A DNA stretch of 64,000 bases from Dillenia suffruticosa (lineage: Eukaryota; Streptophyta; Magnoliopsida; Dilleniales; Dilleniaceae): NCBI GenBank assembly GCA_033439265.1, contig JAVTVX010000010.1, positions 6,200,001-6,264,000 of the forward strand, read 5' to 3'. A model generated the notes under the pieces. It was not told the origin of the DNA. It saw only the letters and a program-made list of their open reading frames with translations, and searched no databases. Below are positions 37,694 to 52,600 of the stretch, one piece after another. Every line of letters starts with the position of its first letter. The stretch's first letter is position 1. The position numbers were made by a program, and so were the translations under genes.

Positions 37694-40600
37694 TGTTTTT
37701 CACTGAATTACATTGCCCCAAACATGGAGAGAATTACTCAATGAGCCTCTTGTTGTGTATGCCAAAAAGAAAAAGGAAAAAAAGATGAGGAAATTGTTAT
37801 TGAAATGAGAAAGTTGATAATTAGGAAAGATCAAACTTTTGAACCAACCCCACTGGGGAAGGTGCAAATGGAGGTATGAGTAGAATGGAGGTATGAGTAG
37901 AGACTGCAAAAATGACATTTTGGCCATAAATTGTTTCCTATTTTTCCTTTTTAAATTTGTCTTGACAAAAGTTCAAAATGCTTCTCCAACAATGGCTGTG
38001 TAGTGTTCCAAGAACAAACATGCTTGTCTTATGGTATGTTATGATATGTAGATTCTTGTGCCTGTATCTTTTCCTACAAGGATGGTATTTATTTGGTGCC
38101 TTTTGGTGGATATATTTGTTTTCTTCATTCCTATTAAAAATGTTAAACTTTTTTTTATTTTATTTTATTTCTTGGTTTGTATGTTGATTGACATTAATCT
38201 TTTTAAGGTTATTTTAGCCCTATAATGTGTGTAATCCTTTGATGTTACATTTTACATTGGGAATTCTGGGCTTCAAAGTCCTCATTGTTTGTATTTTTAT
38301 TTAGCAGGTGTTCCTGTTGCAGTTCAAGTTGAGTCTCTTCATTGTTTTGCTTTTCTTTGTTCTGAAGTTCAGTCAACAGAGGGTTTATCCTTTCAGCTCA
38401 TTTCCGAGTTTCCTGCGATTCTTGTTCCACTATCTAGTGAGGAGCAGGTTATAATTTGAACTTCTTGCTAAGTTGCAGTTTCTTTTGTCCATTTTCCCAA
38501 TCCTTCGCTGTCAGATTTTCTTTTTGCTTGTATGCATAAGTTGATTAGTCTCCTTTTGAGCTTTTCATTGATGAGAATCTGCTTTCTGACATTTCAGGAT
38601 GTGCGGATTGCAGCGATGGATTGCATGGAAGCAATATGCAATCGACTTGATATCTCTAGCCGGAAAAATGGTGCTGCCATCTGTGATTGTCTGTTTCTTT
38701 TATGTTCCTTTTTCAAGTTACCATGTCTAACTATAAAAAATGACAGGTAACAATTTTATCTGGAACCATTGCATTGAGGAGCTTCTGGTCTTAATGGTTC
38801 AACAAAAGAGGCTGATACTGTCAGACAGAGACTTTCTTGCCTCATTTTTGACATCTTTGCTCGGAACATCCTTCCATAGCCTTCTGGTGGCAGAACGTGT
38901 TGGGAAGAGGTATTATTCATTTTGATGGTGTCACTTTCTCTTGATCTTTTTACATTGTCTAAATTGTTAAGTTCCAAAATTCCCTTTTTATTGCTTTAGC
39001 TCCTTCTCTTCTTTTATGGTTGATGATGTATTGAATGGAAGAAATCTTTTATACAATTGCTCCTGGTTGCTCTTATTCTTATCTTTTGGTCTGTTCTTAT
39101 TTTACCATTTAGGCGCATGTTGTCCTTACCTGTTCATCCTTGTTGAAAGGTGGAAGGGCACCACTAAAGTGCTTATCTCAAAAAGGTTTATGATTAGGTC
39201 TTGGAAAGTGAGTGTGTTACAAAGGATGTAATTGTTTGTTCTAATTCTTCTTGTGATGATTTATTCAATTTTGATTAAAAAGATATATCTTGGTCATATT
39301 TAATCTCTTCAATAAGTTTGGTAATAAGAGTCTTATTGTTCTGATGGAGTGAGAAAGCCTGTCTTCGATTCTGTAAATCTGTGTCTATTTATTTATTTAT
39401 TTTAATTTTTGACTCAAAATGGGAGTAGAAGGATCTTGGAGTGTCTAGGTTCTGGCCTGGTGATTCATTTAGCGATTACTTTTTTCTTGTAACCAGAGTT
39501 GTTCCAAGGTCAATGTTCACTATGAGTCAAACTCAATAGAATTTGCCCAATCCTTTTTATGCTGTTAAGGTGGAAAACCCAAAATTTTTGATGAAGAAGC
39601 TGGGTAATTAAATCAAGGATTTTTGCTGACATTCTTTGCTTTGTCATGGGCATCTAGTAACAGCCATCTGGCTAGTTTGAAGGTGGTATGCTAACCCCAT
39701 TTTTTTCTCTTGTTATTATGTAGTTATTTTGCTCCTAGTGGGCATGTTGAGGAGGTGAATGTTTTCTTTCATTTCTTTCCTTTAAACTATATCAAAAATT
39801 TTCTCTTTAACATGCATTATTCTCTTATGTAAAACTTTATTTTGAACATTGAAAATTAAATGTGCTAATCTCATCAAGTTACTTTAGAATCAATCCTTTT
39901 TTTTTTTTTAAAACTTATTTATATGTTTTATTGACATAAAATGGGCGCTTTGATGAGTTTGAAGCCTTTTCTTTCAAAACCTATTATGGCCATTCAAGGA
40001 TGATGATGAAGATGAAATATTTTATGTTGATGGGAAGGCATGTTGGATGTTTTACCTTTTTTATTTATATTATCTAACTTAATTGAAAAGAAATATATTG
40101 AGCAATTTCAAAGATTGCTTATGAAAACATCTTTCAAGACACGAAATATAGATGAAATGAGTAGAAGTTGATGGGAAGGCTTGTCGTTTATTTTACCTTT
40201 TTTATTTATATTATCTAACTTAATTGAAAAGAAATATATTGAGCAATTTCATAGATTGCTTATGAAAACTCTTTCAAGACACGATATGTGAGATGAAATG
40301 AATAGAACTATCTTTTGAATCGGGTCATTGACAGTTAGAAGGGGCACTGTTTTGGGACATAGAAAACTGATTTATGAACTTTTAAATTGCCACGGGGTAA
40401 TATTAGAGTAGAGTTGCACAATCACCTTTTATGTTTTGTTTTAGTTTTTAGTTTCTTGTGAATAACTATTTGACTTTTTTAGGGAATATTTGAATGGTAT
40501 TCTGCTTTTGTTTTTATCGCCCATTACTGCTTTCTTTTGGTTAGAGCCTTCCAGTTCTTGATATTTAAGGATCTCCTTCATGTAAGGCCTTTTTTGTGTC

Positions 40601-43600
40601 AGTCAGTATTTCTGATTTTCCCTCCTTTACCCTTGAGAATTTTGTCTGAGAAGGAAGGTCCCTTCAAAAGGGAAGGCTTTCGATTGGTTAATGCTTCTCA
40701 ATAAGATCAATGCATATGATCTTTTAGAGCTTAGGGGATCCTATTTACTGGGTATGTCTTTTGAGGCATGGTCACACTCCCAGATGAACCCATGTTGTGT
40801 TCCATACTTGCCATTCATCTGTTGAATAAACTGAATCATTATTGTAGTCATCAAACATTTTGAGGACATGTCGAGTCAATTCTTGGATATGTTTGAAATA
40901 ATTAAAGGTTGTTTCAGAATAAAATGTGGGCTTTTTCTTAAGTCTTCATTGATGTTCTAGTATGTTGGTAAAGAAAAAGCTTGTGATTATGGTGGTAGGA
41001 ATGTTCACATTTGAACCTTTATTCTTGTCTATTTGGTTTCTTCATAGTTCTTAGTCCTGAATTTGTCTCACTAAGTGGGTATTCCTATTTGATGCACTTT
41101 TTCAGGTTTAGTCAATCAATGAAAGAAGAATTATTGGGCTTAATTTTAGGCTTTGCAATGAAACTCCCTGCATATGGGAAAGTATGTGGGTTCCTTTTTC
41201 ATTTAAGGGAGACAAACATGTCATTCTTTTTTTTTTGGTCAATTCTTTGTATTTTGGCTCAAGATTTTTATCATGGAATCAATGGAACTAATGTCTTTGG
41301 CAGCTGAGGATCCTCTCCTTGTTTAAAGGGATGGGAGACAATCTGATCCATGTTCCTGATGTTGCTTCATTGCTGTCTGATCTATTAAAAAGGCGGAGTG
41401 ATTGTCATGTGGGACTTGGTCCATTAAGCTCTCAGTTGTCAAAGATTGAAATTGACATTTTGTGTCTTTTGCTAGAGGTGAAAATTTCTTGAAATGTTCA
41501 TCTTTCCCTTCTTTAACTCATGATTGATCATCTGATGAGGATTCTGTTCTTTATGTGGCAGTGCTCTATGGTGCCCACACGCAGTGGACATGTTTGTGAC
41601 AACTATTTGCTGGATGCTTTGCAAGTAGCAATCCATTGTGGAATTTGCATCTTATAACTTATTTGGGCGCTGCATGCTTCATCTATTTACTCACTATTTT
41701 GACTTGTGTGTACAGGTGGACGGGGTCTCTCGAGACCCTGTCATCATTCAACCTTGTATTGCCATCCTGCGAAAGCTTAGTGATTCCTTTTATAGTGTCT
41801 TGAAGGCTGATGTCCAGGTAAGCCTTTTTGTTCAGCACTTTAAGGCTGGTATGTTTCTTTGCGTGCAGACTTAGGCCATATATATATACATACATGTATA
41901 TGTATATGTCTCTGTGTGTGTATATATTACATATATAATATCTTGCTGTGCCATTAAAAGGTGCTGTCTCCTCGAAGTTTGTTTAAAACCATGGAAAAAG
42001 TATATGTTCTGGGGGATGTTATTTTGTTATCACATTGCTTGGTGTCACTTCATTAAAGCCCAAATATCATATTTTGTGGGGGAATAGGTTTGAGTTTGAT
42101 TCTTCAAAATAGGTTTAACATTTCCCATAGTATTCTGAAGGATGGGCGGTTGCACACTAACTTGCTTAAAACCATGGAAAATGTATATGTTCTGGGGGAT
42201 GTTATTTTGTTATGACATTGCTTGGTGTCACTTCATTAAAGCCCAAATATCAAATTTTGTGGGGGGAATAGGTTTTCTTCAAAATAGGTTTAACATTTCC
42301 CATTGTATTCTGAAGGATGGGCGGTTGCACACTAACTCGCTCTCTGCTCTTTTCTATTTTGAGACTTAAAAAAAAACTAAATTCTTGGTTTTCTCTGATT
42401 GTTTCTGTGTGTGTGTGTACTTTTTTTTTTTTTTTTTTTTTTCGTTTTTCATATATTTACTTTGCAATTAGGTTGTGTTTGTTTAGAGGGAATGGAAGTT
42501 GGGGAGGGAAAAGCCAAGGAGGAATCTCCCTGTCCCTTGTTTGGTGAGGAGGAAATGGAGGGCGGAGAGAAAGAATGAAAATTTCTCACCCTAATTAAAT
42601 TTCCTAATTTAAAATCACAACTAGCAAAACTCCTTACAACTGATCTCTTGACAAAAGCACCTTGCTTGGGTGAATTTTGGAACAAAACATGCAATAAAAT
42701 AAATCAAATATTTAGAACAGTGTTTTGGTCTAGTAAACAGACTAACTAACTAATTCTGCTTTACTTTGAAATATAATTTTGTTTTTACTTTATATTCTCT
42801 TCAAACAACATAAACTTCTTAAGAGTTTGAAATTAACTGTTTAGAATTTGAGAATAAGTTCATAAAATATGATAATAACTTGTAAACATTAGGTTTTTCA
42901 TAATTACAATCAGATTGCACTTTGGAGGAGGATGTTTTATATCAGTAAACTTATGGAGCATCATCATGTTACAAAAATGCAACATAAAGGAGAACAGAAG
43001 TTGCAAACTTTCAAATGTTCTTTTAAATTTTGGAGTTTTGTTTATACAATAATGTAACAAGCAAACGTGATTAAGTAACAATTTTTTCTTTGACAAGTTT
43101 ATTTTGTTTGTAGAAAAGACAAAACAAAATGTAAAAATAGAATATATATTTCAAAGTCTGGTGGAATTAGTGTGTTTGTTTAATTAATGAAATCAACTAA
43201 TAAATCATTTCAAAATGTTTGATTTTGTTGGCTTCCGGTACTCATTCAACTAAGATGGCTTTGTAAAGTGGTGGATTTTGAGAGATTTTATTTGTCCCAA
43301 GTTTAAAATAGGAAGTTTAATTATGGTGAAGTATTCAGACCTCTACTTCAAGTTCATGATGTATTGCATCAAGTCTAACAGGGCCCCTTTGCCACCTCTT
43401 TTTTTCTCCTTTCCATCCCTTCTCTTCTAAAATTGCTTTTGTACACACACTTAATTCTCAGAAGTCATTAGGTAATGGCATGCCATCAATCCCTTTGACT
43501 GAAGTAATTTTAACGTTGTTTTTTCCTCTCCTTACCTTCCGTCGTTGCTATCCTCCCAAGCAAACCACCTTATTGACTCTCAAAGGATTTTAATGTATTA

Positions 43601-46600
43601 TCAGTAAAATTATATTTAGTTGATCCACCTAATGAGCATAGTGGTATCTGATATTGTGTCCAAAGTAGTAGAAGTTATTTCTGCATTGCACATGTTCTTG
43701 AAATGCATGCAGTTCTTATCATGACTTATATCACAATCCTTATTCTATGTATCATACTCAAAATTGTCTTTGTGCTTTATAATTGCATGTATTATGTGAA
43801 AGTTGAAAGTTCTATATTGAGTGTATTAAACTGTCGGCACTATTTATATGGTGTTGGAATGCCCTTCCACTTCTCATTCTTTGTCAATTTTCCCCTTCAC
43901 TACTATTCCAAGGATATTGTTATTAGAATTTCTTTTCCATCTTTGATTCATTTCAAGAAACCTCAACCATGTTGTTATTTCTTATAGTACTAAGATGGCC
44001 CTCTATTATAGTTGTATTTCTTGGTTTATTTTCTAGTCTATGATGTTGAATTTTCAATAGCCATTTATTTGTTGTTTTATTCTTATCCTTGTCTTTATGC
44101 GCATGCATGCGTGAGCGTGTTGTGATGTCTCTATCTTAGAATTTTGTTTAAGCAAATAAAAGTTATAAAAGAAAAAGAACCAATCAAAATCGTTGCTCAC
44201 TTATTTGACAAAAGGGTTTGATTGGTGTTTCCATTATTTTCTTTTGAAATTTTAACTTTCTTCACAACCAAATTGCTATTATTGTTTCCTGATAACAAAA
44301 GTGGGAGGACCAATCAAAATGTCCCTCTATTTTTGGCTGAGAGTGGTTTGGGTCTCGGTGATGTGGCTTCCGAAAACATTTTCTGGTAAGTGGCTTTGAA
44401 GATTCCCCTTAAAACTCAGTTCTTTATAACATATGGTTATTAGTGGCGAGTATGGTCACCAACATAAGGAATGGGATGTCAATGCTGGAGCGAGAGTATC
44501 TTATTGTAATCCTTGAGAATTTATCGTTCAATCATATCATATTTTTCTTTCACCCATCTAATCTCTTACTAATCCTGTCCATAATAGGATAAAAAAATTG
44601 AACACTCTTAAGGTTTCCTCCCTAAGGAATCACTTGATAAGAAATAGGTCACTCCCTCTTTGCACAATTGGTAATGATGGCCAGGCAATTAATCAAGAAT
44701 CTCACTGGAAACATAAATATAAAAAAGCTATATTATTGTTTCCTAGAGAATTTTATGTGGATTTGAAAGGTTCCTAAAGTAGTAGAACAAAAATAGAGTA
44801 CACAGAATGCAACTTTGGTATAGATGGTTGTTTGAATGAAAGTGCAGTAAGGATTGAAGAACAAGAGGTACCTAAGAGGAGAACTTTTGTTACGCAGAAT
44901 TTATTATTTAATAAAATGGAAATAGGATTTAAGAAGGGTGGATTAAATGGAGAAGTGTGTCTGAGGTGCTATATGATCTTAAGATTCTATTGAAATTGAA
45001 AGGCAAGTTTTATTGAATTGCGATGAAGCTAGCAATACTTTATGGTATGAAGTGATCAGCTATTTAAAATCAACATACAACGAAGATGAGTGTTGGGGAG
45101 TTGAGAATGCTAAGGTGGATGAGCGGAGTAATAAGAGGATAGAATTAGAAATGAATATATTAGATTGAATTTAGAAGTATCTCCAATTATAGATAAAGTG
45201 AGAGAAATAGATTAATATGGTTAGGTATCTTCAAAGAATACTGCCTAATCCTCTTGTCAAAAGAAGTAATAGTATATAATTTGAAGGTGTACCAACAACA
45301 AGAGGAGAACTTAAGAAAATTTTAAGTGCAATGAGAAAATATGATATGTTCACCGCTGACCTATTAAGTAGCATGACTTTCGGGAGCTGAATGGAGAAAT
45401 GGATTCATATGCCAACTGCCATCTAAATTTAGATAAAAGGTTTAGTTGAGTATCATTTGTTAGAAACTTTTACTACCTTGCCTTCTGAATGTCTTAATTG
45501 TCTTATTTACCAAAGATAAGTTATGGTAATAGCAACAGGATTTTCATATAATTGGGAGAATATAAGAAGTACAATCCAGATCTTCCTAATTCCTTAGCTG
45601 TTTTATAGTTTTTGTCCTCAACTGGAATATGCTTTTGTGTAATAATAGTTGATCTGATGTTTTCAATGGATGTTGCTGTCATACTATCCTGCTTTGATAT
45701 GTTGGCCATTGCTTATGATTAGTCATGTTTGCTTGATAACCCAACTGCAAAGTGATTGACACATCATGTTTTTGAGCAGGAGCTTCTATTTCAACATCTT
45801 GTGATTCTCTGTGGGAGTCCTATTGGTGACGTACAAATTGCCACAAAAGAAGCACTACTACGCTTACATGTTAGTTCTTTCATTTCCTAGTTGAAATTTT
45901 GCAGTAATAAATTGTCTCAAGTATAGAATAAACTTTATCTTCACCTCTTTTGCTAGAATTGAGATTGCTGTAGGCCATGCAATGCCTGTGGTTTTATTCT
46001 TGTCAATTGTATAAGTTATGCATTAGCAAGTTATGTTTTCTGCCTGAAATGTTAATGGTCATTTATGCCATTTCTTCTGTTGCTGTTTCTGTGGGTTTTA
46101 TGTTTCAAGTGAACCTCGCCTTTGTTGGAGACCAGTATCATATAAATGCTTGGTTTAGATCAAGTACATAATATGCGTTGACTTAGCCAGTTCTTATGTT
46201 CTAGTGCTGTAGAAAAGCTAGAGTGGCATAGCTCAAGATTGACTACTCAAAAGCTTATTTGAGCTTGACTTGTGCTATCAAATGGTTGAGTTTAAGCTTG
46301 GTTTGCAGCTTATATGCTTCACAGGAGAAGCTGGAATATTGTACTTATATTTGTTAAGATTGAGAGAGATGTATTTTTCTTTTCATGGATCTTGGATCAC
46401 ATTAGTCTAGGGATTTGGTGAGCTTGAGCTTTAGACTTTATCACTTCTCTCTGATTAAGTCTGAGCTGTTCATTTCTCAGCTTTAATGAGCTCGGGCCCC
46501 TAGCTCCCTTCTAGGGCATTAAATATCATTCCTGGAAGAGTTTGGGAGAATGCTTTATGTTTATACTGCTACCTACTTCGTAATGAACACAAGTCTTCTT

Positions 46601-49600
46601 AAGCCACCAGATTGTCAATGATTGAATTAGCAGTTGTGCATGAAAGCATTCTGTAAGGGTTCCTTAAGGAGGCTTACGGTGGCACTCCATCAGGTTCATC
46701 CCCTGCCACCCGCTAACGCTCCACTACTTTTCTCTCTCATCTTAGGGATCTGGGAAGAAATTCCATACATCACCTTTCATGTGTCACTCAAGCCTTGTTT
46801 CTCTTTCTCACAAGCCAAGTTGTTGCTTTGTTCATTGAAACCATAAATCCCAGTATTTTGGGTTGCTGTAAGAAATTGTGCAATTGGTTTTATTTATGAA
46901 TGGTTCTTTAAATGTAATTGGTAATTTCAAATTTACTTGGAGTTTCAAAGAGATTTTATTCTGGAAGAGGCTGTTATCCACTTTCAAAAATTGTGGAGGA
47001 CTATTCTAGATTTTCTGCATTTTTGCACAACATATCTAGCTCACCACTTCAAACACCGAGGATGAATTTGTAACCTTTTTAAGCAATGAACATCTTTATG
47101 TCACTAGTATCGTTCTGCTTGTATTGGCTATTTCTCTTGTATCATATTTACCATAGCCTAATCTAGTGATTGAATGTTCTGCTAGTTTTAGTCGGGATAT
47201 CTATATGGTGAAATAAAAAAGTTATAGTGCCAAGCCAAAAAAAGGGAGAGTAATAGTGGGAACTGCCCCTATCCTCCCTCAAAAAAAGAAAAAAAGGGCT
47301 ACAGGTAACAACTTACATTGGGTAGTAATGCCAGTACACTTACTTGTACCTGATCTAGTGAGACCGGACCTTTGATTGCTGAAAGATTATTCCAGTCTGA
47401 AGCTACCCTAGTGCATAATAAATTGCACTTGTAGAGCTTGGGCTCTTTTTATTTGATTATATTCCCAAGATTCAGATTCACTTGTAGCTTACTTCCAGAG
47501 GCATTACATATCTTCTCTTCCACAAAAAATTGAGAACAGATTGTGTAGAATATGTGGCCTCATTTTGGATATATAATGCTACCTTTTTGTCACTGGGTGT
47601 TTGTTTATTTAGGAGATACAGGATGACTTATTGTGCTTCTTATTACTTGTTACAGATTTCGTCATCTACTGTGTGCCAGATACTTGATCTCTGTTTGGGT
47701 CAGGAGGGTTGCATTTTAGGTTCATCACCCAGAAAGAAAAAGAAATCTCCAAAGCATCGTACCACTAATGCTATCTCTGAGGATTTGGAGGACAATAATC
47801 CACTTTCTTTTCTCTGCTCTCTGCTTGATATATTGCTTCAGAAAAGAGACATGGGGAACAGGTTTGAAGTAGCTCGTCTGAATAATTATGTTCTTCAATC
47901 ATTGATATCGAGTGATTACTTTGTGATTTCCTTTGTGGTCCTCTGAAGGTGCAGTCGGTTCAATCTAATCATGCCTTATTCTTTTTGTTAGGGCTTCTCT
48001 TGTCAGTTCATTATTTAAGCTTTTCAACAAAATGGCTAATGGTGAATGGCTTTGTGGGCTTGATCACAATGAGAAACGGGGTCAAGCATCCTCTGGCGCT
48101 TCTCAGGCTGTTTCCAGCATGATGTGCCACATTCAGCAGACACTTCTATCAATCTTAGACGATATTTGTGCTTCACTTTCTACCAATGTATCGCATGAGG
48201 TATACTTTCGTCTTTGAAAATTATGAATCATTTTACTTTTGGTTTGCCTCTGTGTTTCTATTAATCATGGAAAAATTACATATAGGATGGCATCCTTAAT
48301 GAGATTGACATTAAACCGCTAGTCAAGTGTGCGCATACGACAGAGGACATCACTACTCGTAATCATATATTTTCATTGCTATCTACAATTGCAAAGGTGG
48401 CACCAAATATCATTGTGGCTCATATCATTGATATTCTTACTGCTATTGGAAAGTCAGCTCTTACGCAGGTCTGGTCACACTGTCTGCCTTATTTTTGTTT
48501 TTTCTTTTCAAAATATGCTTTAGTGAAATTGTAAGTGGGGAGTGCTGTTTGACCATAATCAATGTGCACAAGCTGTGATTGTTAGACATTGGGTTTGTGA
48601 AAATTGCATTGCCTATGTTCTATTTTTCCCAGTATTAAATAAGTCTAGATCAGTTGTTCTCTGTGGAGCTCATACTGATTATTTGTTCTCTTTATGTCTT
48701 ACAGTATGACAGCCATTCACAAAACGTCTTTGAATATCTTATTTCTTCATTAGTTCCATGTTTACTCTCAGAGGAAGAAAATATCAACAAGTTGCTTCAG
48801 GTAACAAAGTTATCACTTAATCATTTTGTCTATAGACTAGTCTAGGTTACATCATGTCCTCATGAAACTAGTCTAGGTTGATAGATAATAATTTGATTCA
48901 GAATAATATTTTTAATTCTCAGAGTTGTGGTTTCAGATATTTATAGATGTATTGCCGGAAGTTGCCGAGGGTAGAAGGGTGTCCCTCATTTCATACTTGT
49001 TAAGGTATGTTGTTGTTTATCTTAAGTGCAGATGTTCTTCTGTATAATCATAACATGACAGTCTTCCTCTGCAGGAGTCTGGGAGAACGTAGTAGCTTGG
49101 CCTCATTGCTGGTCCTCCTTTTCCATTCACTGATCTTAAGGAAAAAATTTCTCATTACTGACAACGCAGTAGATTTTTTCACTTTATTTACTCATGGAGA
49201 ATGGGAGTATGCATTTGCCACACAAATATGTGATCAGTTTTCATACATCACATGGCTCCCATCTCTTGTAATGCTTCTTGAACATTTATGGAAAGAAAGA
49301 ATGTCTCAAGATTTTCTCCTGGATCTGCTTCTTGCTATGCATTTTATATTACACAAGCTGCAACATCCTGAACTTGCCATGGGGCTCGAAATACAAGATG
49401 ATTCTGAGTGTGTTCAGGTATTTGTACATTGTCATCATATTTCTGTGCCCTCACTTCAGATTTCTTTACTTATCTATCAGAACCCCAAAGTAACATCGCA
49501 AGGTCATTTCTGGTACTTGTCTGACTGTGGACAAGCTTTAGGGATAGGTATCCTTTTGCCCCAGCCAATACGGTAATCTCTTAGTAAAACTTGTCTGACT

Positions 49601-52600
49601 GTGGACAAGCTTTGGGGATAGGAATCATTTTGCCCAGCCAATACGGTAATCTCTAAGTGAAACTTCTGTTTACAACTCAACTATGATGAGATGACAGTTA
49701 TACAGGATCCTAGGGGAAACTAGTGGGAAAGAAAATTTAGGTCTCAATTTCCTTGAGAGCAAATAGCTGCGGATTAATATCTATAATCTTACCTTAGTGT
49801 TCCATCAGTTTTATTGGTGGTTGCTGCAACTGCTGTTTGAGATGACTGGTACCAATTGCATAATTCGAGCGAAATCTCATTAACTGTAGCTTCAGATGTA
49901 TGCTCGGAAATTCTGCAACACTAATTTTATATGAATCTTACCTTCTTTAATGTAAAGGCATGCAATTGTCAGTCAACTTGCCCTAAGGAGCAATCTACAA
50001 AAAGTGCTAGTCTGCATTTTAAAGAATAAACTAAGAAATGAATAATATTTGTGCACATTTACCTTCACAGATACTTTTGAACTTTTGTTGCTTGGACACA
50101 AGAAATGAATGTGTTTGTGTTGAAAACAGACACTTCCTTTAGACCTTGCATTACACGACATAACACTTTTTGACTTACCATCATGTGCAATATCATTTTA
50201 ACTTTGTCGTGACATGTTATCCATACTGTGTCATGTTGTGTCCCTTGTGGCGTACCTTCCCATGCTACATAGATTTTAACAGAATGCTCGTCTTCTCAAA
50301 TCATATTCTTAATCATATAAAGAACTTTATGGATTCCAGAGAGGGTTGTTTATTTTAAGAGATCAAATGTAGAATTCAATAATGATCTTATATAAGTATT
50401 GAGATGGTGATGCATTTGCCTAATCTTAAGAGTCGAGATTCTAAGATTTGAATCCTGCTTTCAATGAGTCCTTTTTCCTTTATATTTTTGAGTTCATTGG
50501 GCATTTATGTTGAAGCTGATTTGCCTATAAATTTCAGTTGGATTATGCCTGAGTTTGAGTTAATAATCTTAGATATTTTACAACTTGCTTGTTTGTTTAC
50601 TAAATTTGCAGAGCGCACTTCAAACACTTCTGGAGCAGGTTGTCTCCTGTGTCTGTCTCATAGATTTAAGGAGAAAGCAAATAGGTATGCCTGCTGCCAT
50701 GAGAAAAGAGTTAAGGGAATGCATGCATAATGTAATGAGAACTTTGGGGAGGAGCATGATCCCATCAGCCTACTTTAAGAGCATCAGCAAACTGCTGACC
50801 TCTGAAGATAAAAATGTGGGAAAGAAGGTAAAACATACCTTTGAAACTGTTAACGTATTTTCTGCGTTGAGAATATTGCTTTCTTGTTCTCTCAAGTGAT
50901 AATGGGTCTAATAATGCACTTTTTGAACCATGAACCAGTATAAAAAATTAACAAGTGAAGTGGAAAATATTGTTTATTTATATATATCGATTGAATTGTT
51001 GGTTCTGGATTGTTTTATTGTTATGTATGTGTAGTTAAACCGATAACTAATTTGACTAATGTGGCGAATAGCCTAAAGCTCAAGCATGATAATTTATGGC
51101 AATATTTCATTGCCAGATGTCTATTACATTCCTTCAATTGTTGCAGAACTGTTGTGATCCTTTATGCATATCAATTTAGGTTACCATGTTAATTCCTTCA
51201 CCATTCTTCTGAAAGCAGGCTCTTGGGCTTCTTTGTGATGCAATGAAGGACCACGGCGCAACAAAAGTAAAGCGCAGTAAAAGAGAATCACCTTTAGACT
51301 CGGACAATAATTGGTCACATTTGAACGGAAGCGATTTGGAGTCTTTTGATCAGATGTGTTTGGATATCATTCGAGTAGTTGATTGCTCTTCTGATTCAGA
51401 TACTTCTTTGAAATTATCAGCTGTTTCTGCGATAGAAGTTTTGGTCACCAGTTTTCCGTCTAACTATTCAATCTTCAGTAAATGTCTAGCATCTGTCACA
51501 AAATCCATTGGTTCACAAGATTTGGCCCTTTCTTCTTCCTGCATCCGTACCTCTGGTGCTTTGATCAGTGTTCTTGGGCCAAGGGCGTTGTCTGAGCTTC
51601 CTTGTATCATGGACTACTTGCTTAAGTGCTCTCATGATACTAGAATCTTGTCCGCTTCAAAAGTGAAATCAAGTGACAATATCACCTCAGTCATGAGGGA
51701 ATCATTCCTTCAGTCTATTCTTGTGACACTGGGAACCGTGATCGACAAGCTTGGTGGCTTTTTAAATCCTTACCTTGGAGGAGTTATAGAGTTTCTGGTG
51801 CTGCATCCTGTAGTTTCTTCTGGATGTGATCTGAAGTTAAAGTCGAAAGCTGAGACGGCACGAAGGCTGGTTACTGAGAAAATACCAGTACGTTTTTCTT
51901 CTTTTTTGTGGTTAATATGTATAAAGAAATTTCCTTGGTTGGTTATGAGCTTTATGGTGGCTTTTTTCTTCTGTTTGACTAGGTTCGACTTGTTCTTCCC
52001 CCTTTGTTGAGGGTCTACTCTGAAGCTGCCAAGATGGGGGAATCAAGTTTAGTGGTTGCTTTTGATATGCTGGTGAACTTGGTTGGAAGGATGGATAGAT
52101 CATCAATTAGTGCTTTTCATGCAAAGATTTTTGAGTTGTGCTTAGTTGCACTAGACCTGCGGCAACAGCACCCCATCTCTATCGAGAATATCAATATTGT
52201 CGAAGAAAAAGTCATTAATGCTATAATTGTTTTGACAATGAAACTTACAGAGGCCATGTTCAAGCCACTTTTTATCAGAAGCATTGAGTGGGCCGAGTCA
52301 AATGTTAAGGAAGATGAACATGTGGGGCCTGTGGACATGGGCCGGACTATTTCTTTCTATCACTTGATTAACAAGCTTGTAGAGAATCACAGGTGCATTC
52401 CTTCCTCCGTTTCCTATTTTGTTGTTTGTGTTGTGATTGCTTGAAGTAGTTTTGTCAATACAATGTAAAAGAGACTTTTGGTTGTTTTTTGGATCTCCAT
52501 TGTCCTAAGCATGCATTTATATTACATAGTCTTGGAGAATAACAATGCTAGTGTGCCATTGCCACAGCATATGGTAGAATAAGAGGTTGTGTAGGTATTG

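Noticed and set aside
43703..43987. 94-codon plus frame in intron 26
   Set aside because: Hydrophobic, low complexity, no domain; inside a large repeat-filled intron.
51912..52338. Antisense open frames over UTP10 exons 35-36
   Set aside because: Shadows of a strongly supported coding exon on the plus strand.
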